DNA from: Veronia nyctiphanis
GTDB lineage: Bacteria; Pseudomonadota; Gammaproteobacteria; Enterobacterales; Vibrionaceae
Direction of reading: 5' to 3'
Length of the DNA stretch: 64,000 nt
NCBI RefSeq assembly: GCF_004116385.1
Contig: NZ_PEIB01000001.1
Span: 310,001-374,000 of the forward strand
Each line of letters begins with the position of its first letter. Within the stretch, counting starts at the first letter, position 1. The notes under the pieces were generated by a model. The model did not search any database and was not told the origin of the DNA. It was given only the letters and a program-made list of their open reading frames with translations. A program made the translations under genes and the position numbers. Shown in pieces: positions 1-9,516 of the stretch.

Positions 1-2
1 CA

Positions 3-587
3 AAGATTATTGATAGCTTCCATCGTGCGGCGTCCAGCATACCTGATTTACCAGTAAGGACTGATGAAGAGTTCAAGGCGACGATTGGTCAGAGCATTGA
101 AGTTGCTTTTTCAGAGCTTTACCCAGATGCCAGTAACTTGCAGCAGGAGAGTTGGCTCGTTGCTTTTCGTGATGCATTTTTTGCTGACCATAGCGTCGGC
201 AAGCAGCTATTTCATTCTGCGCTCTTGCTGCTTGACCAGCTAAAAGCAAATGGGCAGCTAATAGCTGTTGCGACCGGGAAGAAACGTCACGGACTGGATA
301 AAGACCTTGCCAATAACGCGTTGCTGGACTTCTTCGATGCAACTCGCTGCTCTGATGAAACAGCCTCAAAGCCAGATCCAAAAATGGTTGTCGAGATTCT
401 GGAGAAACTCAATTGCCGCCCATCTGATGCGCTTTTGATCGGTGACAGCCATCACGACATGCAATTGGCGGTCAATGCAGGCGTTGATGCTTTAGGACTT
501 ACTCACGGTGTTGCTGACAGAGAGATCTTAGAGCAATATCAACCGATAGCAATCGCCGACGACCTGCAAGAGTTACTCGAACAGTGA
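3..587 (+). CDS. HAD-superfamily hydrolase, subfamily IA (5' end outside the window)
   Basis: The reading frame is open from the first bases of the window, so the start and the usual N-terminal DxD nucleophile motif lie upstream. What remains is about 194 codons. It carries the later HAD motifs: 'VATGKKRHG' (motif II-type Thr), 'SKPDPKMV' (motif III Lys) and 'LIGDSHHDMQLAVNAG' (motif IV acidic pair). Together these indicate a phosphoglycolate-phosphatase-like phosphatase; the substrate cannot be told. It is convergent with yceF. In vibrios a HAD gene of this type usually sits between rluC and the maf/yceF gene, which fits here. Confidence in the superfamily is high, in the exact role low. Confidence 0.85.
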   Translation, partial: KIIDSFHRAASSIPDLPVRTDEEFKATIGQSIEVAFSELYPDASNLQQESWLVAFRDAFFADHSVGKQLFHSALLLLDQLKANGQLIAVATGKKRHGLDKDLANNALLDFFDATRCSDETASKPDPKMVVEILEKLNCRPSDALLIGDSHHDMQLAVNAGVDALGLTHGVADREILEQYQPIAIADDLQELLEQ

Positions 588-613
588 CACAGAGTAGACA
601 GTGATTGTGCTGT

Positions 614-1207
614 TTAGCCTCTTCCCAGAAGTGGTGAAACACCCTCGTCTTTCAGCATCTCAAGCAAACGTATGAGGGGAAGACCAATTAAGGTATTTGG
701 ATCTCTCCCTTCTAATCGTTCGAAAAGGCTGATGCCAAGTCCTTCCGATTTAAAGCTTCCTGCGCAGTCGAGCGGTTGTTCGAGCTTCACATAGGTTTCG
801 ATTTCCTCTTGGCTCAAAAAACGGAAATGAACATGAAATGCTTCAACATCAAGGTGTGCTCTCTGTGACGAGGTATTGTACAAACACAGTCCGGTATAGA
901 ATGTCACTTTCTTACCCGACGCCGCCAATAGCTGCTTGATGGCTTTCTCATCCGTGTGCGGCTTGCCGAGAATCAATCCATCAATGACACATACTTGATC
1001 GGAGCCAATAATCAATGCATTGCTGGAAACATCTTCACATGCCCGTGCTTTTGTCTCTGCGAGGCGTTTAACTAATGTTTGAGCAGACTCATTCTTCAGC
1101 GGAGTTTCGTCAATGTCTGGAGAGTGGGTAGTGAAAGGAAGTGAGAGTTTGCCAAGCAACTCTGCACGATATTTTGATCCTGAGGCGAGAATGAGTGATG
1201 GTGCCAT
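614..1207 (-). CDS. yceF: Maf-family nucleotide pyrophosphatase (YceF, 7-methyl-GTP type)
   Basis: The 197-residue product has the full Maf signature. The N-terminus reads 'LILASGSKYRAELL', followed by 'DETPL', the catalytic region 'IIGSDQVCVIDG' with its Asp, and 'DCAGSFKSEGLG' and 'GRDPNTLIGLP' near the C-terminus. The family hydrolyses non-canonical or modified NTPs; the YceF branch is known to act on 7-methyl-GTP. Length is normal for the family. It is transcribed away from the yceD-rpmF-plsX cluster, the same divergent arrangement as in E. coli and Vibrio, which supports the YceF rather than YhdE assignment. The start is the ATG at 1207; no frameshift is seen. Confidence 0.93.
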   Translation of the reverse strand: MAPSLILASGSKYRAELLGKLSLPFTTHSPDIDETPLKNESAQTLVKRLAETKARACEDVSSNALIIGSDQVCVIDGLILGKPHTDEKAIKQLLAASGKKVTFYTGLCLYNTSSQRAHLDVEAFHVHFRFLSQEEIETYVKLEQPLDCAGSFKSEGLGISLFERLEGRDPNTLIGLPLIRLLEMLKDEGVSPLLGRG

Positions 1208-1435
1208 GAAAAAATGTCTCCGAGGGCTGATTCTATATAGGCATCGAACAGTGTAATGACATACACTTTGAGTTTCGAGGAGTTTGGCGATCTACCGCAC
1301 AAAGCCGATTATCTTATATGCAAGCCAATGTTTTTAACCACAAGCTTCGCTAAGTGCCTGTTGTGCAGAAAGTAACCAAATTCAACTTTATCAATGCCAG
1401 GGTCTTTGAGAGTCGCATTTAAGATGTAATTTCCT

Positions 1436-1464
1436 TTGACTCAGGCCTGTTTGAAGGCTAATAT
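1436..1464 (+). promoter_or_regulatory. Sigma-70 promoter of the yceD-rpmF-plsX-fab cluster
   Basis: TTGACT (1436-1441) and TAATAT (1459-1464) are separated by exactly 17 bp, a near-consensus promoter. The -10 box ends only nine bases before the yceD ATG at 1474, so transcription would start within a few bases of the start codon and leave almost no leader. No Shine-Dalgarno sequence is visible before that ATG. Assignment is by inspection only. Confidence 0.75.
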
Positions 1465-1473
1465 TCGCGCCCT

Positions 1474-2003
1474 ATGCAAAAGGTAAAGCTACCGCTGACG
1501 GTTGACCCGTTTCGCAGTGCGCAAAAGCGACTTGACTATGATGGTATCATCCGGGAAAGGAACTTGAGCGTCTTGCTGAGGCAACTGAAGGTGTGATCAG
1601 TGATGCAGAGGTAAAACTCTCTTTTGACGTAGATGTTCAGGGACTCAAGATTGTTCGCGGTGACGCAACAGTCGATGTGACCCTTGAATGTCAGCGTTGT
1701 TGGGAAAATTACTCACACCGCTGTGAAATTGAATTTATATATTGTCCGGTCGTCAATGATGATCAGGCTGATGATTTACCGGATGCTTATGAGCCGGCGA
1801 TAGTCGACGAAAATGGTGAGATTAACCTGATTCAGCTCGTCGAAGACGAACTGATTGTGGCATTGCCGCAGGTTGCCATGCACAAAGAGGAAGACTGTAA
1901 AGTCAACTCCGAGAACATGGTATATGGGGAAATCCCACTTGCTGATGAGCGTCCGAATCCATTTGCCGTTTTGAAAAACTTTAAGCAAAGTAACGAGGAG
2001 TAG
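1474..2003 (+). CDS. yceD: YceD / DUF177 family protein, 23S rRNA accumulation protein (frameshifted in this sequence)
   Basis: The N-terminus [22 protein letters not shown] and the C-terminal half are typical of YceD, a conserved protein cotranscribed with rpmF and linked to 23S rRNA accumulation. The C-terminal half carries the '[12 protein letters not shown]' Cys-x-x-Cys motif and ends '[10 protein letters not shown]'. The frame beginning at 1474 runs into a stop at about 1593 unless one base is restored in 'GGGAAAGGAACTTG' near 1560. Adding one G gives [17 protein letters not shown] and joins the two halves into about 176 residues, the family's normal length. I read this as a sequencing deletion in a homopolymer, not a real break. 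Rpl32 follows 5 bp downstream. Confidence 0.9.
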
Positions 2004-2008
2004 GGTCA

Positions 2009-2179
2009 ATGGCCGTACAACAGAACCGTAAAACCCGTTCTAAGCGTGGTATGCGTCGTTCACACGATGCACTGGGTACTGAAGCAGTATCTGTAGATGC
2101 AACTTCTGGTGAAACTCACCTGCGTCACAATGTGACTGCTGACGGTTTCTACCGTGGCCGCAAGGTTATCAACAAGTAA
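2009..2179 (+). CDS. rpmF: 50S ribosomal protein L32
   Basis: This 56-residue protein is too short for most ORF filters. It starts [20 protein letters not shown], the standard L32p N-terminus, and ends '[11 protein letters not shown]'. It is rich in Lys and Arg, as expected for a protein bound to 23S rRNA in the large subunit. The zinc-binding cysteines of some L32 proteins are absent; the Cys-free (C-minus) form is usual in gammaproteobacteria. It lies 5 bp after yceD with a GAGGAG Shine-Dalgarno inside the yceD end, and 9 bp before plsX, the conserved yceD-rpmF-plsX order. Confidence 0.97.
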   Translation: MAVQQNRKTRSKRGMRRSHDALGTEAVSVDATSGETHLRHNVTADGFYRGRKVINK

Positions 2180-2188
2180 GGTTGAACC

Positions 2189-3213
2189 TTGACTGGTCTT
2201 ACCATTGCACTTGATGCGATGGGTGGGGATTTCGGTCCTCAGGTAACAGTGCCTGCCTCCGTGCAGGCATTGTTGCATTTTCCCTCGCTAGAAATCATTC
2301 TCGTCGGTGATAAATCGCAAATTACCACTCAATTAAAACATCTTGATCAACTTGATCATCCCCGCCTCTCTATTCGTCATGCGGCCAAAAGTATCGGTAA
2401 TGATGAAAGGCCCTCCCAAGCACTGAGAAACAGCAAAGACAGTTCAATGCGAATTGCGTTAGATCTGGTGTCCGAAAACCAGGCAGATGCGTGCGTCAGT
2501 GCTGGTAATACAGGTGCTTTAATGGCACTGTCGAAATATATCCTTAAGCTACTTCCGGGCGTTGATCGTCCCGCACTGGTCTCTGCACTTCCCAACATGT
2601 TTGGTGATGCGGTGTGGTTACTTGACTTGGGTGCCAATGTTTCTGTTGATGCCGACACTCTATTTCAGTTCGCTGTTATGGGCGCTGTTATTGCTGAAGA
2701 GCAAATGGACAAGCAGCCCAGAGTTGCATTATTAAACATTGGTGAGGAAGAAATTAAAGGCAATGATTTGGTGAAACGTTGCTCGGAAATGTTGCAGCAG
2801 TGTCAGTCACTTGATTATGTAGGCTATGTAGAGGGTGACCAGCTTTATACCGGAAATGCTGACGTGATAGTCTGTGATGGCTTTGTCGGAAATATCTCAC
2901 TTAAAACCAGTGAAGGGGTCGCCAAACTGTTTTTAAGCAAAGTTACCGAGACGCTTTTTTCCCATCCGGTAAAAAAATTCATTGCTAAGTGGCTGTTTAG
3001 TGAACAGTTGAAAGAGTTAAAGCACCTGAACCCCGACCAGTATAATGGCGCAAGTCTGCTAGGATTGCGCGGTATTGTAGTGAAAAGTCACGGAAGGCAG
3101 ATGTGGCTGCGTTTGTGCACGCAATTGCAGAGGCAGTTCACGAAATCGAACGGCAATTACCAAAAAAAATAAGTGACCGTTTGGAAGCCGTTTTACTTGA
3201 GAGGCATTATTAA
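2189..3213 (+). CDS. plsX: Phosphate acyltransferase PlsX (3' frameshift in this sequence)
   Basis: PlsX converts acyl-ACP plus phosphate to acyl-phosphate at the membrane surface, feeding PlsY in phospholipid synthesis. Family blocks are all present: '[12 protein letters not shown]' at the start, '[12 protein letters not shown]', '[19 protein letters not shown]', '[11 protein letters not shown]' and '[14 protein letters not shown]'. The start is a TTG at 2189, with AAGTAAGG a few bases before it. Near 3095 the frame changes. Restoring one A in 'CACGGAAGGCAG' gives [20 protein letters not shown] and an end at 3211-3213, the normal C-terminus. Without repair the frame ends at 3172 with an unrelated tail. 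Since plsX is normally needed for growth, a sequencing deletion is the likely cause. Confidence 0.93.
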
Positions 3214-3218
3214 CCTTC

Positions 3219-4180
3219 ATGTTTAGTAAGATTTCAGGCACAGGCAGCTATCTGCCTGCAGGGGTTCGCTCAAATGCGGATCTAGAAAAAATGGTTGATA
3301 CCAGCGATGAGTGGATCACCACACGAACCGGAATTAAAGAACGCCGAATAGCTAACAGCGATGAAACTGTTGCCATGATGGGATACGAAGCATCATGTCG
3401 CGCGATTGAAATGGCGGGTTTGGCTAACGAAGACATAGACCTGATTGTTGTCGCTACGACCAGCGGTGAGCAGGCTTTTCCCGCAGCGGCCTGTCAGATT
3501 CAGGCAATGCTTGGGATCAGCGGATGTCCAGCGTTTGATGTAGCGGCGGCTTGCTCAGGGTTTGTTTACGCGTTAAGCGTTGCTGATCAATATGTTAAGT
3601 CTGGTATGGCGAGTAACGTTTTGGTCGTAGGCTCAGACCGCCTTTCACATACATGTGATCCTGTCGATCGCTCAACAATTATTCTGTTCGGTGATGGAGC
3701 GGGTGCTGTCGTGTTATCTGCGTCAGAAGAGCCGGGCGTCTGTCAACGCATCTTCGCGCCGATGGTAAATTTGGCAAGCTTCTTAGCCTGAAAGTGCCAG
3801 AAAGAAAAGATAATCCGTCTTCTGAGGAGAGTTATTTTCTCGAAATGGCGGGTAATGACGTTTTCAAAGTGGCAGTGACCCAGCTAGCAAATATCGTTGC
3901 TGAAACGCTGGATGCCAATCAAATGGATAAGTCAGAAATTGACTGGCTGATACCTCATCAGGCAAATTATCGAATCATTAAAGCGACCGCTAAAAAACTC
4001 TCTATGTCTATGGACCAAGTTGTTATCACTTTGGACAAGCATGGAAACACATCAGCGGCTTCAGTGCCCACCGCACTTGATGAAGCCGTAAGAGACGGTC
4101 GAATTCAACGTGGTCAGACGTTGTTGCTCGAAGCCTTTGGCGGCGGTTTTGCCTGGGGCTCAGCGTTAGTTAAGTTTTAA
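3219..4180 (+). CDS. fabH: 3-oxoacyl-ACP synthase III, FabH (frameshifted in this sequence)
   Basis: FabH condenses acetyl-CoA with malonyl-ACP to start fatty-acid elongation. The catalytic triad is visible across the two frames: Cys112 in 'AAACSGF', His in 'IPHQANYRI' and Asn in '[13 protein letters not shown]'. The frame from 3219 ends early at 3791. Inserting one T at about 3740 ('GCGTCTGTCAACG' to 'GCGTCTTGTCAACG') restores [19 protein letters not shown] and joins the frame ending at 4180, giving about 320 residues as expected. The gene follows plsX by 5 bp and precedes fabD by 13 bp, so it lies within the fab operon. I treat it as one functional gene with a sequencing error. Confidence 0.94.
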
Positions 4181-4193
4181 GAGGGAATATTTA

Positions 4194-5117
4194 ATGTCCA
4201 ATTTTGCAGCAGTTTTTCCAGGTCAGGGTTCGCAAGCTGTCGGTATGTTGTCTGAACTGGCAGAAAAATTTGATGTCGTAAAAGCGACATTCGCTGAAGC
4301 ATCAAATGTGCTTGGATACGATTTATGGGAACTAGTTCAAAACGGACCAGTTGAAGACCTGAACGAGACACACCGCACTCAGCCTGCACTTTTGACAGCG
4401 TCTGTCGCTGTTTGGCGTGTCTGGCAGCAACAGGGCGGTGAAGCGCCAATTGTGTTGGCTGGTCATAGTTTGGGTGAATACTCAGCGCTCGTATGCGCAG
4501 GAGTTATTGATTTTAAAGAGGCGGTAAAACTCGTCGAGCTTCGTGGTCAACTTATGCAGCAAGCTGTTCCTGCGGGTGTTGGTGCTATGTCAGCCATTAT
4601 CGGCCTTGATAACGATGCTATCGCTAAGGCCTGTGATCAAGCGGCGGAAGGGCAAGTAGTATCTCCCGTTAACTACAATTCGCCTGGCCAAGTTGTTATT
4701 GCTGGCAACAAAGAAGCGGTTGAGCGTGCAAACGTTTTGTGTAAAGAAGCAGGCGCTAAGCGTGCGATGCCTCTGCCTGTCTCTGTACCCTCTCATTGTG
4801 CGCTGATGAAGCCTGCGGCCGATAAACTTGCCGAAGCGCTTGAAGCTATTACTTTTTCAGCACCGTCTATTCCCGTTATCAACAACGCTGATGTTGCATC
4901 GGAAACTGATCCGGCGGCAATCAAAGACGCTTTGGTTCGTCAGCTTTACGGCCCTGTTCGTTGGGCTGAAGGTGTCGAGAAAATGGCTGAGCAGGGTGTT
5001 GAAGTGTTACTGGAAATGGGACCAGGTAAAGTACTGACTGGGCTGACAAAACGGATTAATCGTCAGCTTTCTGCTGCTGCTGTGAATGACTCCGCAAGCC
5101 TTGAAGCTGCGCGCTAA
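4194..5117 (+). CDS. fabD: Malonyl-CoA:ACP transacylase
   Basis: FabD moves malonyl groups from CoA to acyl carrier protein in the cytoplasm. The 307-residue product has 'VFPGQGSQAVGM' at the N-terminus and the nucleophile elbow 'GHSLGEY' with Ser92. It also has 'QQAVPAGVGAMSAIIG' and 'PVSVPSHCALM', whose His completes the catalytic dyad. The length is normal and the frame uninterrupted. It starts at the ATG at 4194, 13 bp after fabH, with AAGAGGGA as ribosome-binding site. Position between fabH and fabG is the conserved operon order. Confidence 0.97.
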   Translation: MSNFAAVFPGQGSQAVGMLSELAEKFDVVKATFAEASNVLGYDLWELVQNGPVEDLNETHRTQPALLTASVAVWRVWQQQGGEAPIVLAGHSLGEYSALVCAGVIDFKEAVKLVELRGQLMQQAVPAGVGAMSAIIGLDNDAIAKACDQAAEGQVVSPVNYNSPGQVVIAGNKEAVERANVLCKEAGAKRAMPLPVSVPSHCALMKPAADKLAEALEAITFSAPSIPVINNADVASETDPAAIKDALVRQLYGPVRWAEGVEKMAEQGVEVLLEMGPGKVLTGLTKRINRQLSAAAVNDSASLEAAR

Positions 5118-5169
5118 AAAATGAATAGATGGCCTGAAGTGTCGGGCCGTTAAATAAAGGATAAGGAAA

Positions 5170-5904
5170 ATGAACCTAGACGGTAAAATTGCACTGGTAA
5201 CGGGTGCGAGTCGTGGAATTGGTCGCGCAATCGCTGAACTATTTGTTGAGCGTGGCGCAACAGTTATCGGTACAGCTACATCTGAAGGTGGTGCGGCTGC
5301 TATCAGTGATTATCTAGGTGATAATGGCAAAGGCTTTGCGTTAAACGTGACATCTCCCGAATCTATCGAATCGGTTTTAAAGTCGATTAAAGAAGAGTTT
5401 GGCGATATCGATGTTCTGGTGAACAATGCGGGCATTACCCGCGATAACCTGTTGATGCGTATGAAAGATGACGAATGGCAGGACATCATGGATACGAACC
5501 TGACGTCTATTTTCCGCATGTCAAAAGCGGTACTGCGTGCGATGATGAAAAAGCGTAAAGGCCGTGTTATCAACGTTGGCTCAGTGGTTGGTACCATGGG
5601 TAATGCAGGTCAAGCCAACTACGCTGCCGCAAAGGCTGGTGTAATCGGTTTTACTAAATCAATGGCTCGCGAGGTTGCATCACGAGGCATTACCGTAAAT
5701 ACTGTAGCCCCTGGTTTCATCGCGACTGATATGACAGATGCGCTGAACGACGACCAGCGTGCTGCGACTTTGGCGCAGGTTCCTGCCGGAAGACTGGGAG
5801 AACCGCGCGAAATTGCAGCAACTGTAGCATTTTTAGCATCAGACGATGCTGCCTATATTACAGGCGAAACGCTGCATGTTAACGGCGGGATGTACATGAT
5901 TTAA
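5170..5904 (+). CDS. fabG: 3-oxoacyl-ACP reductase
   Basis: FabG is the NADPH-dependent reductase of the fatty-acid elongation cycle. The 244-residue short-chain dehydrogenase has the Rossmann motif 'VTGASRGIG' near residue 10, 'NNAGITRDNLLMRM', and the catalytic YxxxK as Tyr151/Lys155 in 'YAAAKAG'. It ends 'GGMYMI', typical of FabG. The ATG at 5170 follows ATAAGGA. A 146-bp gap to acpP follows; I see no hairpin of note in it, and acpP is likely to have its own promoter there, as it is made in large excess, but none is obvious enough to mark. Confidence 0.97.
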   Translation: MNLDGKIALVTGASRGIGRAIAELFVERGATVIGTATSEGGAAAISDYLGDNGKGFALNVTSPESIESVLKSIKEEFGDIDVLVNNAGITRDNLLMRMKDDEWQDIMDTNLTSIFRMSKAVLRAMMKKRKGRVINVGSVVGTMGNAGQANYAAAKAGVIGFTKSMAREVASRGITVNTVAPGFIATDMTDALNDDQRAATLAQVPAGRLGEPREIAATVAFLASDDAAYITGETLHVNGGMYMI

Positions 5905-6050
5905 CCGTTGTCGTTGCAACTCGTAATGACGAAGTTCAAACTATGACCAAATCGTGGTTTGACCAGCATTGCGGGTGTTGCAACTTCCACGTTATTGAAT
6001 AAACTACTGCACATATCGCATCTGCGAATCTTGTAAGGACTAGTATTAAT

Positions 6051-6284
6051 ATGAGCAACATTGAAGAACGCGTAAAAAAAATCATCGTTGAGCAACTGGG
6101 TGTGGACGATGCTGAAGTAAAGAATGAAGCATCATTCGTAGACGACCTAGGTGCTGACTCTCTGGATACAGTAGAGCTGGTTATGGCTCTGGAAGAAGAG
6201 TTCGATACCGAGATTCCAGACGAAGAAGCTGAGAAGATCACTACTGTTCAAGCAGCTATCGACTACGTGAACAGCGCTCAATAA
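6051..6284 (+). CDS. acpP: Acyl carrier protein
   Basis: The 77-residue, strongly acidic protein carries the 4'-phosphopantetheine attachment motif 'GADSLDTVE' with Ser37. It starts [10 protein letters not shown] and ends in the usual helix IV region 'AIDYVNSAQ'. It carries acyl intermediates for fatty-acid, lipid A and lipoate synthesis. Position between fabG and fabF is conserved. A Shine-Dalgarno-like 'TAAGGACTAG' precedes the ATG. The gene is followed by a strong palindrome that probably trims or attenuates the transcript before fabF. Confidence 0.98.
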   Translation: MSNIEERVKKIIVEQLGVDDAEVKNEASFVDDLGADSLDTVELVMALEEEFDTEIPDEEAEKITTVQAAIDYVNSAQ

Positions 6285-6301
6285 TTGAGGCATGTTCATA
6301 T

Positions 6302-6333
6302 CAGGCGGTCATATGACCGCCTGTGTTGTTTTT
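6302..6333 (+). terminator. Perfect 22-bp palindrome with T-rich tail between acpP and fabF
   Basis: Bases 6302-6323 read identically on both strands (CAGGCGGTCAT mirrored) and are followed by TGTTGTTTTT. This looks like an intrinsic terminator or attenuator that would raise acpP message relative to fabF. It also covers the farthest-upstream possible fabF start (GTG at 6323), making that start implausible. Confidence 0.7.
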
Positions 6334-6374
6334 GGCACACAGAAAATTATTAATCATCTCCGGAGAAAATCATC

Positions 6375-7612
6375 GTACTAAGCGTCGTGTTGTTGTCACT
6401 GGCATGGGCATGCTGTCCCCTGTAGGTAACACCGTTGAATCATCATGGAAGGCACTGCTGGCAGGTACGAGCGGTATCGAGAATATCGCACACTTTGACG
6501 CCAGTGCATTCGCTACCCGCTTTGCTGGTTTGGTTAACGACTTTAACTGTGAAGAGTACCTCTCAAAGAAAGATGCCCGAAAAATGGACTTGTTCATCCA
6601 ATACGGTATCGCTGCAAGCGTGCAGGCTCTGAAAGACTCTGGTCTGGAGATATCAGAAGAAAACGCCGATCGTATAGGTGTTGCTATCGGTTCTGGTATC
6701 GGTGGCTTGGGTTTGATTGAAACAAACCACCAAGCATACTTAGAAAAAGGCCCACGTAAAATCAGTCCATTCTTCGTTCCGTCTACGATCGTTAACATGA
6801 TTGCTGGCCATGTTTCAATAAACTATGGTCTTCGTGGTCCAAATATCGCTATTTCTACAGCATGCACAACAGGTCTTCACAACATTGGCCACGCTGCTCG
6901 TATGATTGCTTACGGCGATGCTGATGCGATGGTTGCTGGTGGTGCAGAAAAAGCATCAACCGAACTGGGTATGGGTGGCTTTGCTGCAGCAAAAGCACTG
7001 TCAACCCGTAATGATGATCCTCAAGCTGCTTCACGTCCTTGGGATCAGGATCGTGATGGTTTCGTTCTGGGCGATGGCGCAGGCATCATGGTGCTTGAAG
7101 AATACGAAAGTGCGAAAGCCCGCGGTGCGAAAATATACTGCGAACTTGTCGGCTTTGGTATGAGTGGTGATGCGTTCCATATGACCTCTCCAAGCGAAGA
7201 CGGTTCCGGTGGAGCGCTTGCAATGAAAGCGGCTATTCGTGACGCGGGTATTGACCCTTCACAGATTGGCTACGTTAATGCGCACGGTACATCAACGCCA
7301 GCAGGTGATGTGGCCGAGACGAAAGGTATTCGTCTTGCTTTAGGCGACTCAGCGGATAAAACACTGGTTTCATCGACAAAATCGATGACAGGCCACTTGC
7401 TAGGTGCCGCTGGTTCTGTAGAAGCAATCATCACAGCGATGTCACTGGTTGACCAAGCTGTTCCACCAACAATTAATTTAGACAACCCGGGTGAAGGTTG
7501 TGACCTCGATTATGTCCCTCACGAAGCGAGAGACGTAAAAATGGATTACGCGCTGTGTAATTCATTTGGTTTCGGTGGAACGAACGGCTCATTGATTTTT
7601 AAGAAAATCTGA
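6375..7612 (+). CDS. fabF: 3-oxoacyl-ACP synthase II, FabF (start codon apparently damaged)
   Basis: FabF elongates acyl-ACPs with malonyl-ACP, and drives palmitoleate to vaccenate. The Cys-His-His catalytic triad is visible in '[11 protein letters not shown]', '[11 protein letters not shown]' and '[12 protein letters not shown]'. The protein ends '[16 protein letters not shown]', the normal FabF end. The family begins [11 protein letters not shown], but here that stretch (from 6377) is preceded by CGT, with GGAGAAAA upstream as a good ribosome-binding site. Restoring one G after 6376 would create GTG ACT AAG CGT, a start like those of relatives. The only upstream in-frame alternatives (GTG 6323, TTG 6326) lie in the terminator palindrome. 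Length is then about 412 residues, as expected. Confidence 0.93.
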
Positions 7613-7630
7613 TAGCATCTGATACTATAT

Positions 7631-7667
7631 AAAACGGCTCGATATTGCGTATCGGGCCGTTTTTTTG
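7631..7667 (+). terminator. Intrinsic terminator after fabF
   Basis: AAAACGGC.CGATA pairs with TATCG.GCCGTTTT around a short TTGCG loop, followed by a run of seven T residues. pabC starts just downstream, so some read-through is likely. Confidence 0.85.
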
Positions 7668-7699
7668 TTTTAGTAATCAACATGGATGGGAGCTCGGTA

Positions 7700-8509
7700 A
7701 TGATCTGGGTCAATGGCAAAGAAACCCTTGACATCAATGTGATGGATCGCGGCTTACAATATGGCGATGGCTGCTTTACTACCGTGTTTTTAAACGATTC
7801 AGCACCGATGGACTGGCCTTTGCATCTCGAACGACTCAGGCTATCGACAACGCGTTTACATATTCCGTTCGATAACTGGTCTCTGCTTGAGTATTGGGTA
7901 AAAAACGCGTGCTCCAAGGTAGATGAAGCGAGATTGGTGTTAAAAATCGTAATTACTCGAGGTAAGGGTGGGCGAGGCTACAGTCCTAATGGTTGCAACG
8001 ACCCTTCTGTCATTATCTCATTGAGCGCGTTTCCTGATCATTATGACTGCTGGCAAAGTAAAGGTATTCGACTGGAATTGCTTAATACCAAACTGGGGTT
8101 ATCTCCTCTGGCAGGGTTAAAGCACTTGAATCGGCTTGAGCAGGTAATGGCGAAGTCTGAGTTAGACGCACTGGATGCTGAAGATGGCGTCCTGTGCGAT
8201 ATAAATGGTTTTATGATTGAAACATCCGCATCTAACCTTTTTTGGCGGAAGGGAAACCGAATCTTCACGCCGACACTCAAATATTCTGGTGTTGAAGGAA
8301 TTATGAAACAAAAAGTGGTGTTAGCAGCAGAAGAAGAAGGATTGAGTGTCGAAGAGGTGCTGCATAAACCAGAATCGCTGCTTGATGCAGATGAAATATT
8401 TATCACCAATACATTAATGGGGCTAGTACCCGTGAATCAGTTCGTAACACATCGATTAAAAAATCGTGACGCACTGAAAAAAATTAATAAGAGGTTGGGT
8501 ACGTGCTGA
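7700..8509 (+). CDS. pabC: Aminodeoxychorismate lyase
   Basis: PabC is the PLP-dependent lyase that releases 4-aminobenzoate and pyruvate from 4-amino-4-deoxychorismate in folate synthesis. The fold-type IV signature is clear: 'MDRGLQYGDGCFTTV' near the N-terminus and the PLP-lysine region 'AGLKHLNRLEQVMA'. Next come 'ETSASNLFWRKGNRIFTP' and 'GVEGIMKQ'. I prefer the ATG at 7700 (MIWVNGKE, 269 residues) over the ATG at 7682, because GGGAG lies at the right distance from 7700 and family members start there. The stop overlaps the mltG start, showing translational coupling within the pabC-mltG-tmk-holB run. Confidence 0.95.
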   Translation: MIWVNGKETLDINVMDRGLQYGDGCFTTVFLNDSAPMDWPLHLERLRLSTTRLHIPFDNWSLLEYWVKNACSKVDEARLVLKIVITRGKGGRGYSPNGCNDPSVIISLSAFPDHYDCWQSKGIRLELLNTKLGLSPLAGLKHLNRLEQVMAKSELDALDAEDGVLCDINGFMIETSASNLFWRKGNRIFTPTLKYSGVEGIMKQKVVLAAEEEGLSVEEVLHKPESLLDADEIFITNTLMGLVPVNQFVTHRLKNRDALKKINKRLGTC

Positions 8510-9516
8510 GAAAGATCGCATTACTGCTTTTGATTATTGTTGCAGGATCAGCAACAGGGCTTTCATGGATGGCCCAGCAAATCGAAAAGTATGTTTCAAC
8601 ACCTGTTGTTTTGGAATCACCGGAGTTGGTCACGGTTCCTGAAGGCGCGCATTTTAGATCGATGCTGAATGTTTTACAGACGAAAGGATTGGTTGCTCCA
8701 TCTGACTGGTCTCGATGGGCTCCCAAAGTCTACCCTGAGCTGGCGAGCTTCCGCGCAGGTACTTATCTGGTAAAACCTGATATGACCCTGCGTGACGTCT
8801 TTGATCTCTTTCGGGTGGGGAAGGAACATCAGTTTTCAATTACCTTCGTTGAAGGGAGCCGCTTTAGTGAATGGCGTGAACAATTGGCGAAAACTGGCTA
8901 CCTTACTCATGATTCGGCGGCGCTCAGTGAAGCGCAAATTGCTGAGAAAATTGGCGTTAAGAAATCTAAATTGGAAGGTTTGTTGTTACCCGAGACTTAT
9001 CATTACGTTGCAGGTCAATCGGAGTTATCAATACTCAAGCGTGCAGCTGATGAGATGAATAAAGCGCTGGAGAAAGCCTGGAGCGAAAGGAACACATCGG
9101 TACCCTTAAAAACCTCTTATGAACTGCTGACACTTGCGTCAATTGTTGAAAAAGAGACGGCGGTGGATGGCGAGAGGCCAAAAGTTGCCTCTGTGTTTGC
9201 CAATCGATTGAACAAGCGTATGCGATTACAGACGGACCCGACCGTGATATATGGTATGGGTGATAAGTTCCAAGGTAACATCACCAAAAAGGACTTGCGG
9301 GAAAAAACGCCGTATAACACCTACGTTATTAATGGTTTGCCACCTACGCCGATTGCCATGCCAGGTGCGGCAGCAATCATGGCAGCAGCGAACCCTGAGA
9401 AAACGCCTTACTTCTATTTTGTAGCAAACGGGACGGGCGGCCACACATTCTCAAAAACGTTGTCTGAGCATAATCGGGCAGTAAAGAAACTTATTCAGAT
9501 ACAAAGAAGAAAATGA
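8503..9516 (+). CDS. mltG: Endolytic murein transglycosylase MltG (YceG)
   Basis: MltG cleaves nascent glycan strands at the inner membrane and sets peptidoglycan chain length. The 337-residue product begins with a single membrane segment (residues about 5-22) and then a LysM-like region. The YceG catalytic domain carries '[11 protein letters not shown]' with the catalytic Glu, '[12 protein letters not shown]', '[15 protein letters not shown]' and '[22 protein letters not shown]'. It starts with GTG at 8503 inside the last codons of pabC, and its TGA overlaps the tmk ATG (ATGA at 9513-9516). Gene order is the conserved gammaproteobacterial one. Confidence 0.96.
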   Translation: MLRKIALLLLIIVAGSATGLSWMAQQIEKYVSTPVVLESPELVTVPEGAHFRSMLNVLQTKGLVAPSDWSRWAPKVYPELASFRAGTYLVKPDMTLRDVFDLFRVGKEHQFSITFVEGSRFSEWREQLAKTGYLTHDSAALSEAQIAEKIGVKKSKLEGLLLPETYHYVAGQSELSILKRAADEMNKALEKAWSERNTSVPLKTSYELLTLASIVEKETAVDGERPKVASVFANRLNKRMRLQTDPTVIYGMGDKFQGNITKKDLREKTPYNTYVINGLPPTPIAMPGAAAIMAAANPEKTPYFYFVANGTGGHTFSKTLSEHNRAVKKLIQIQRRK

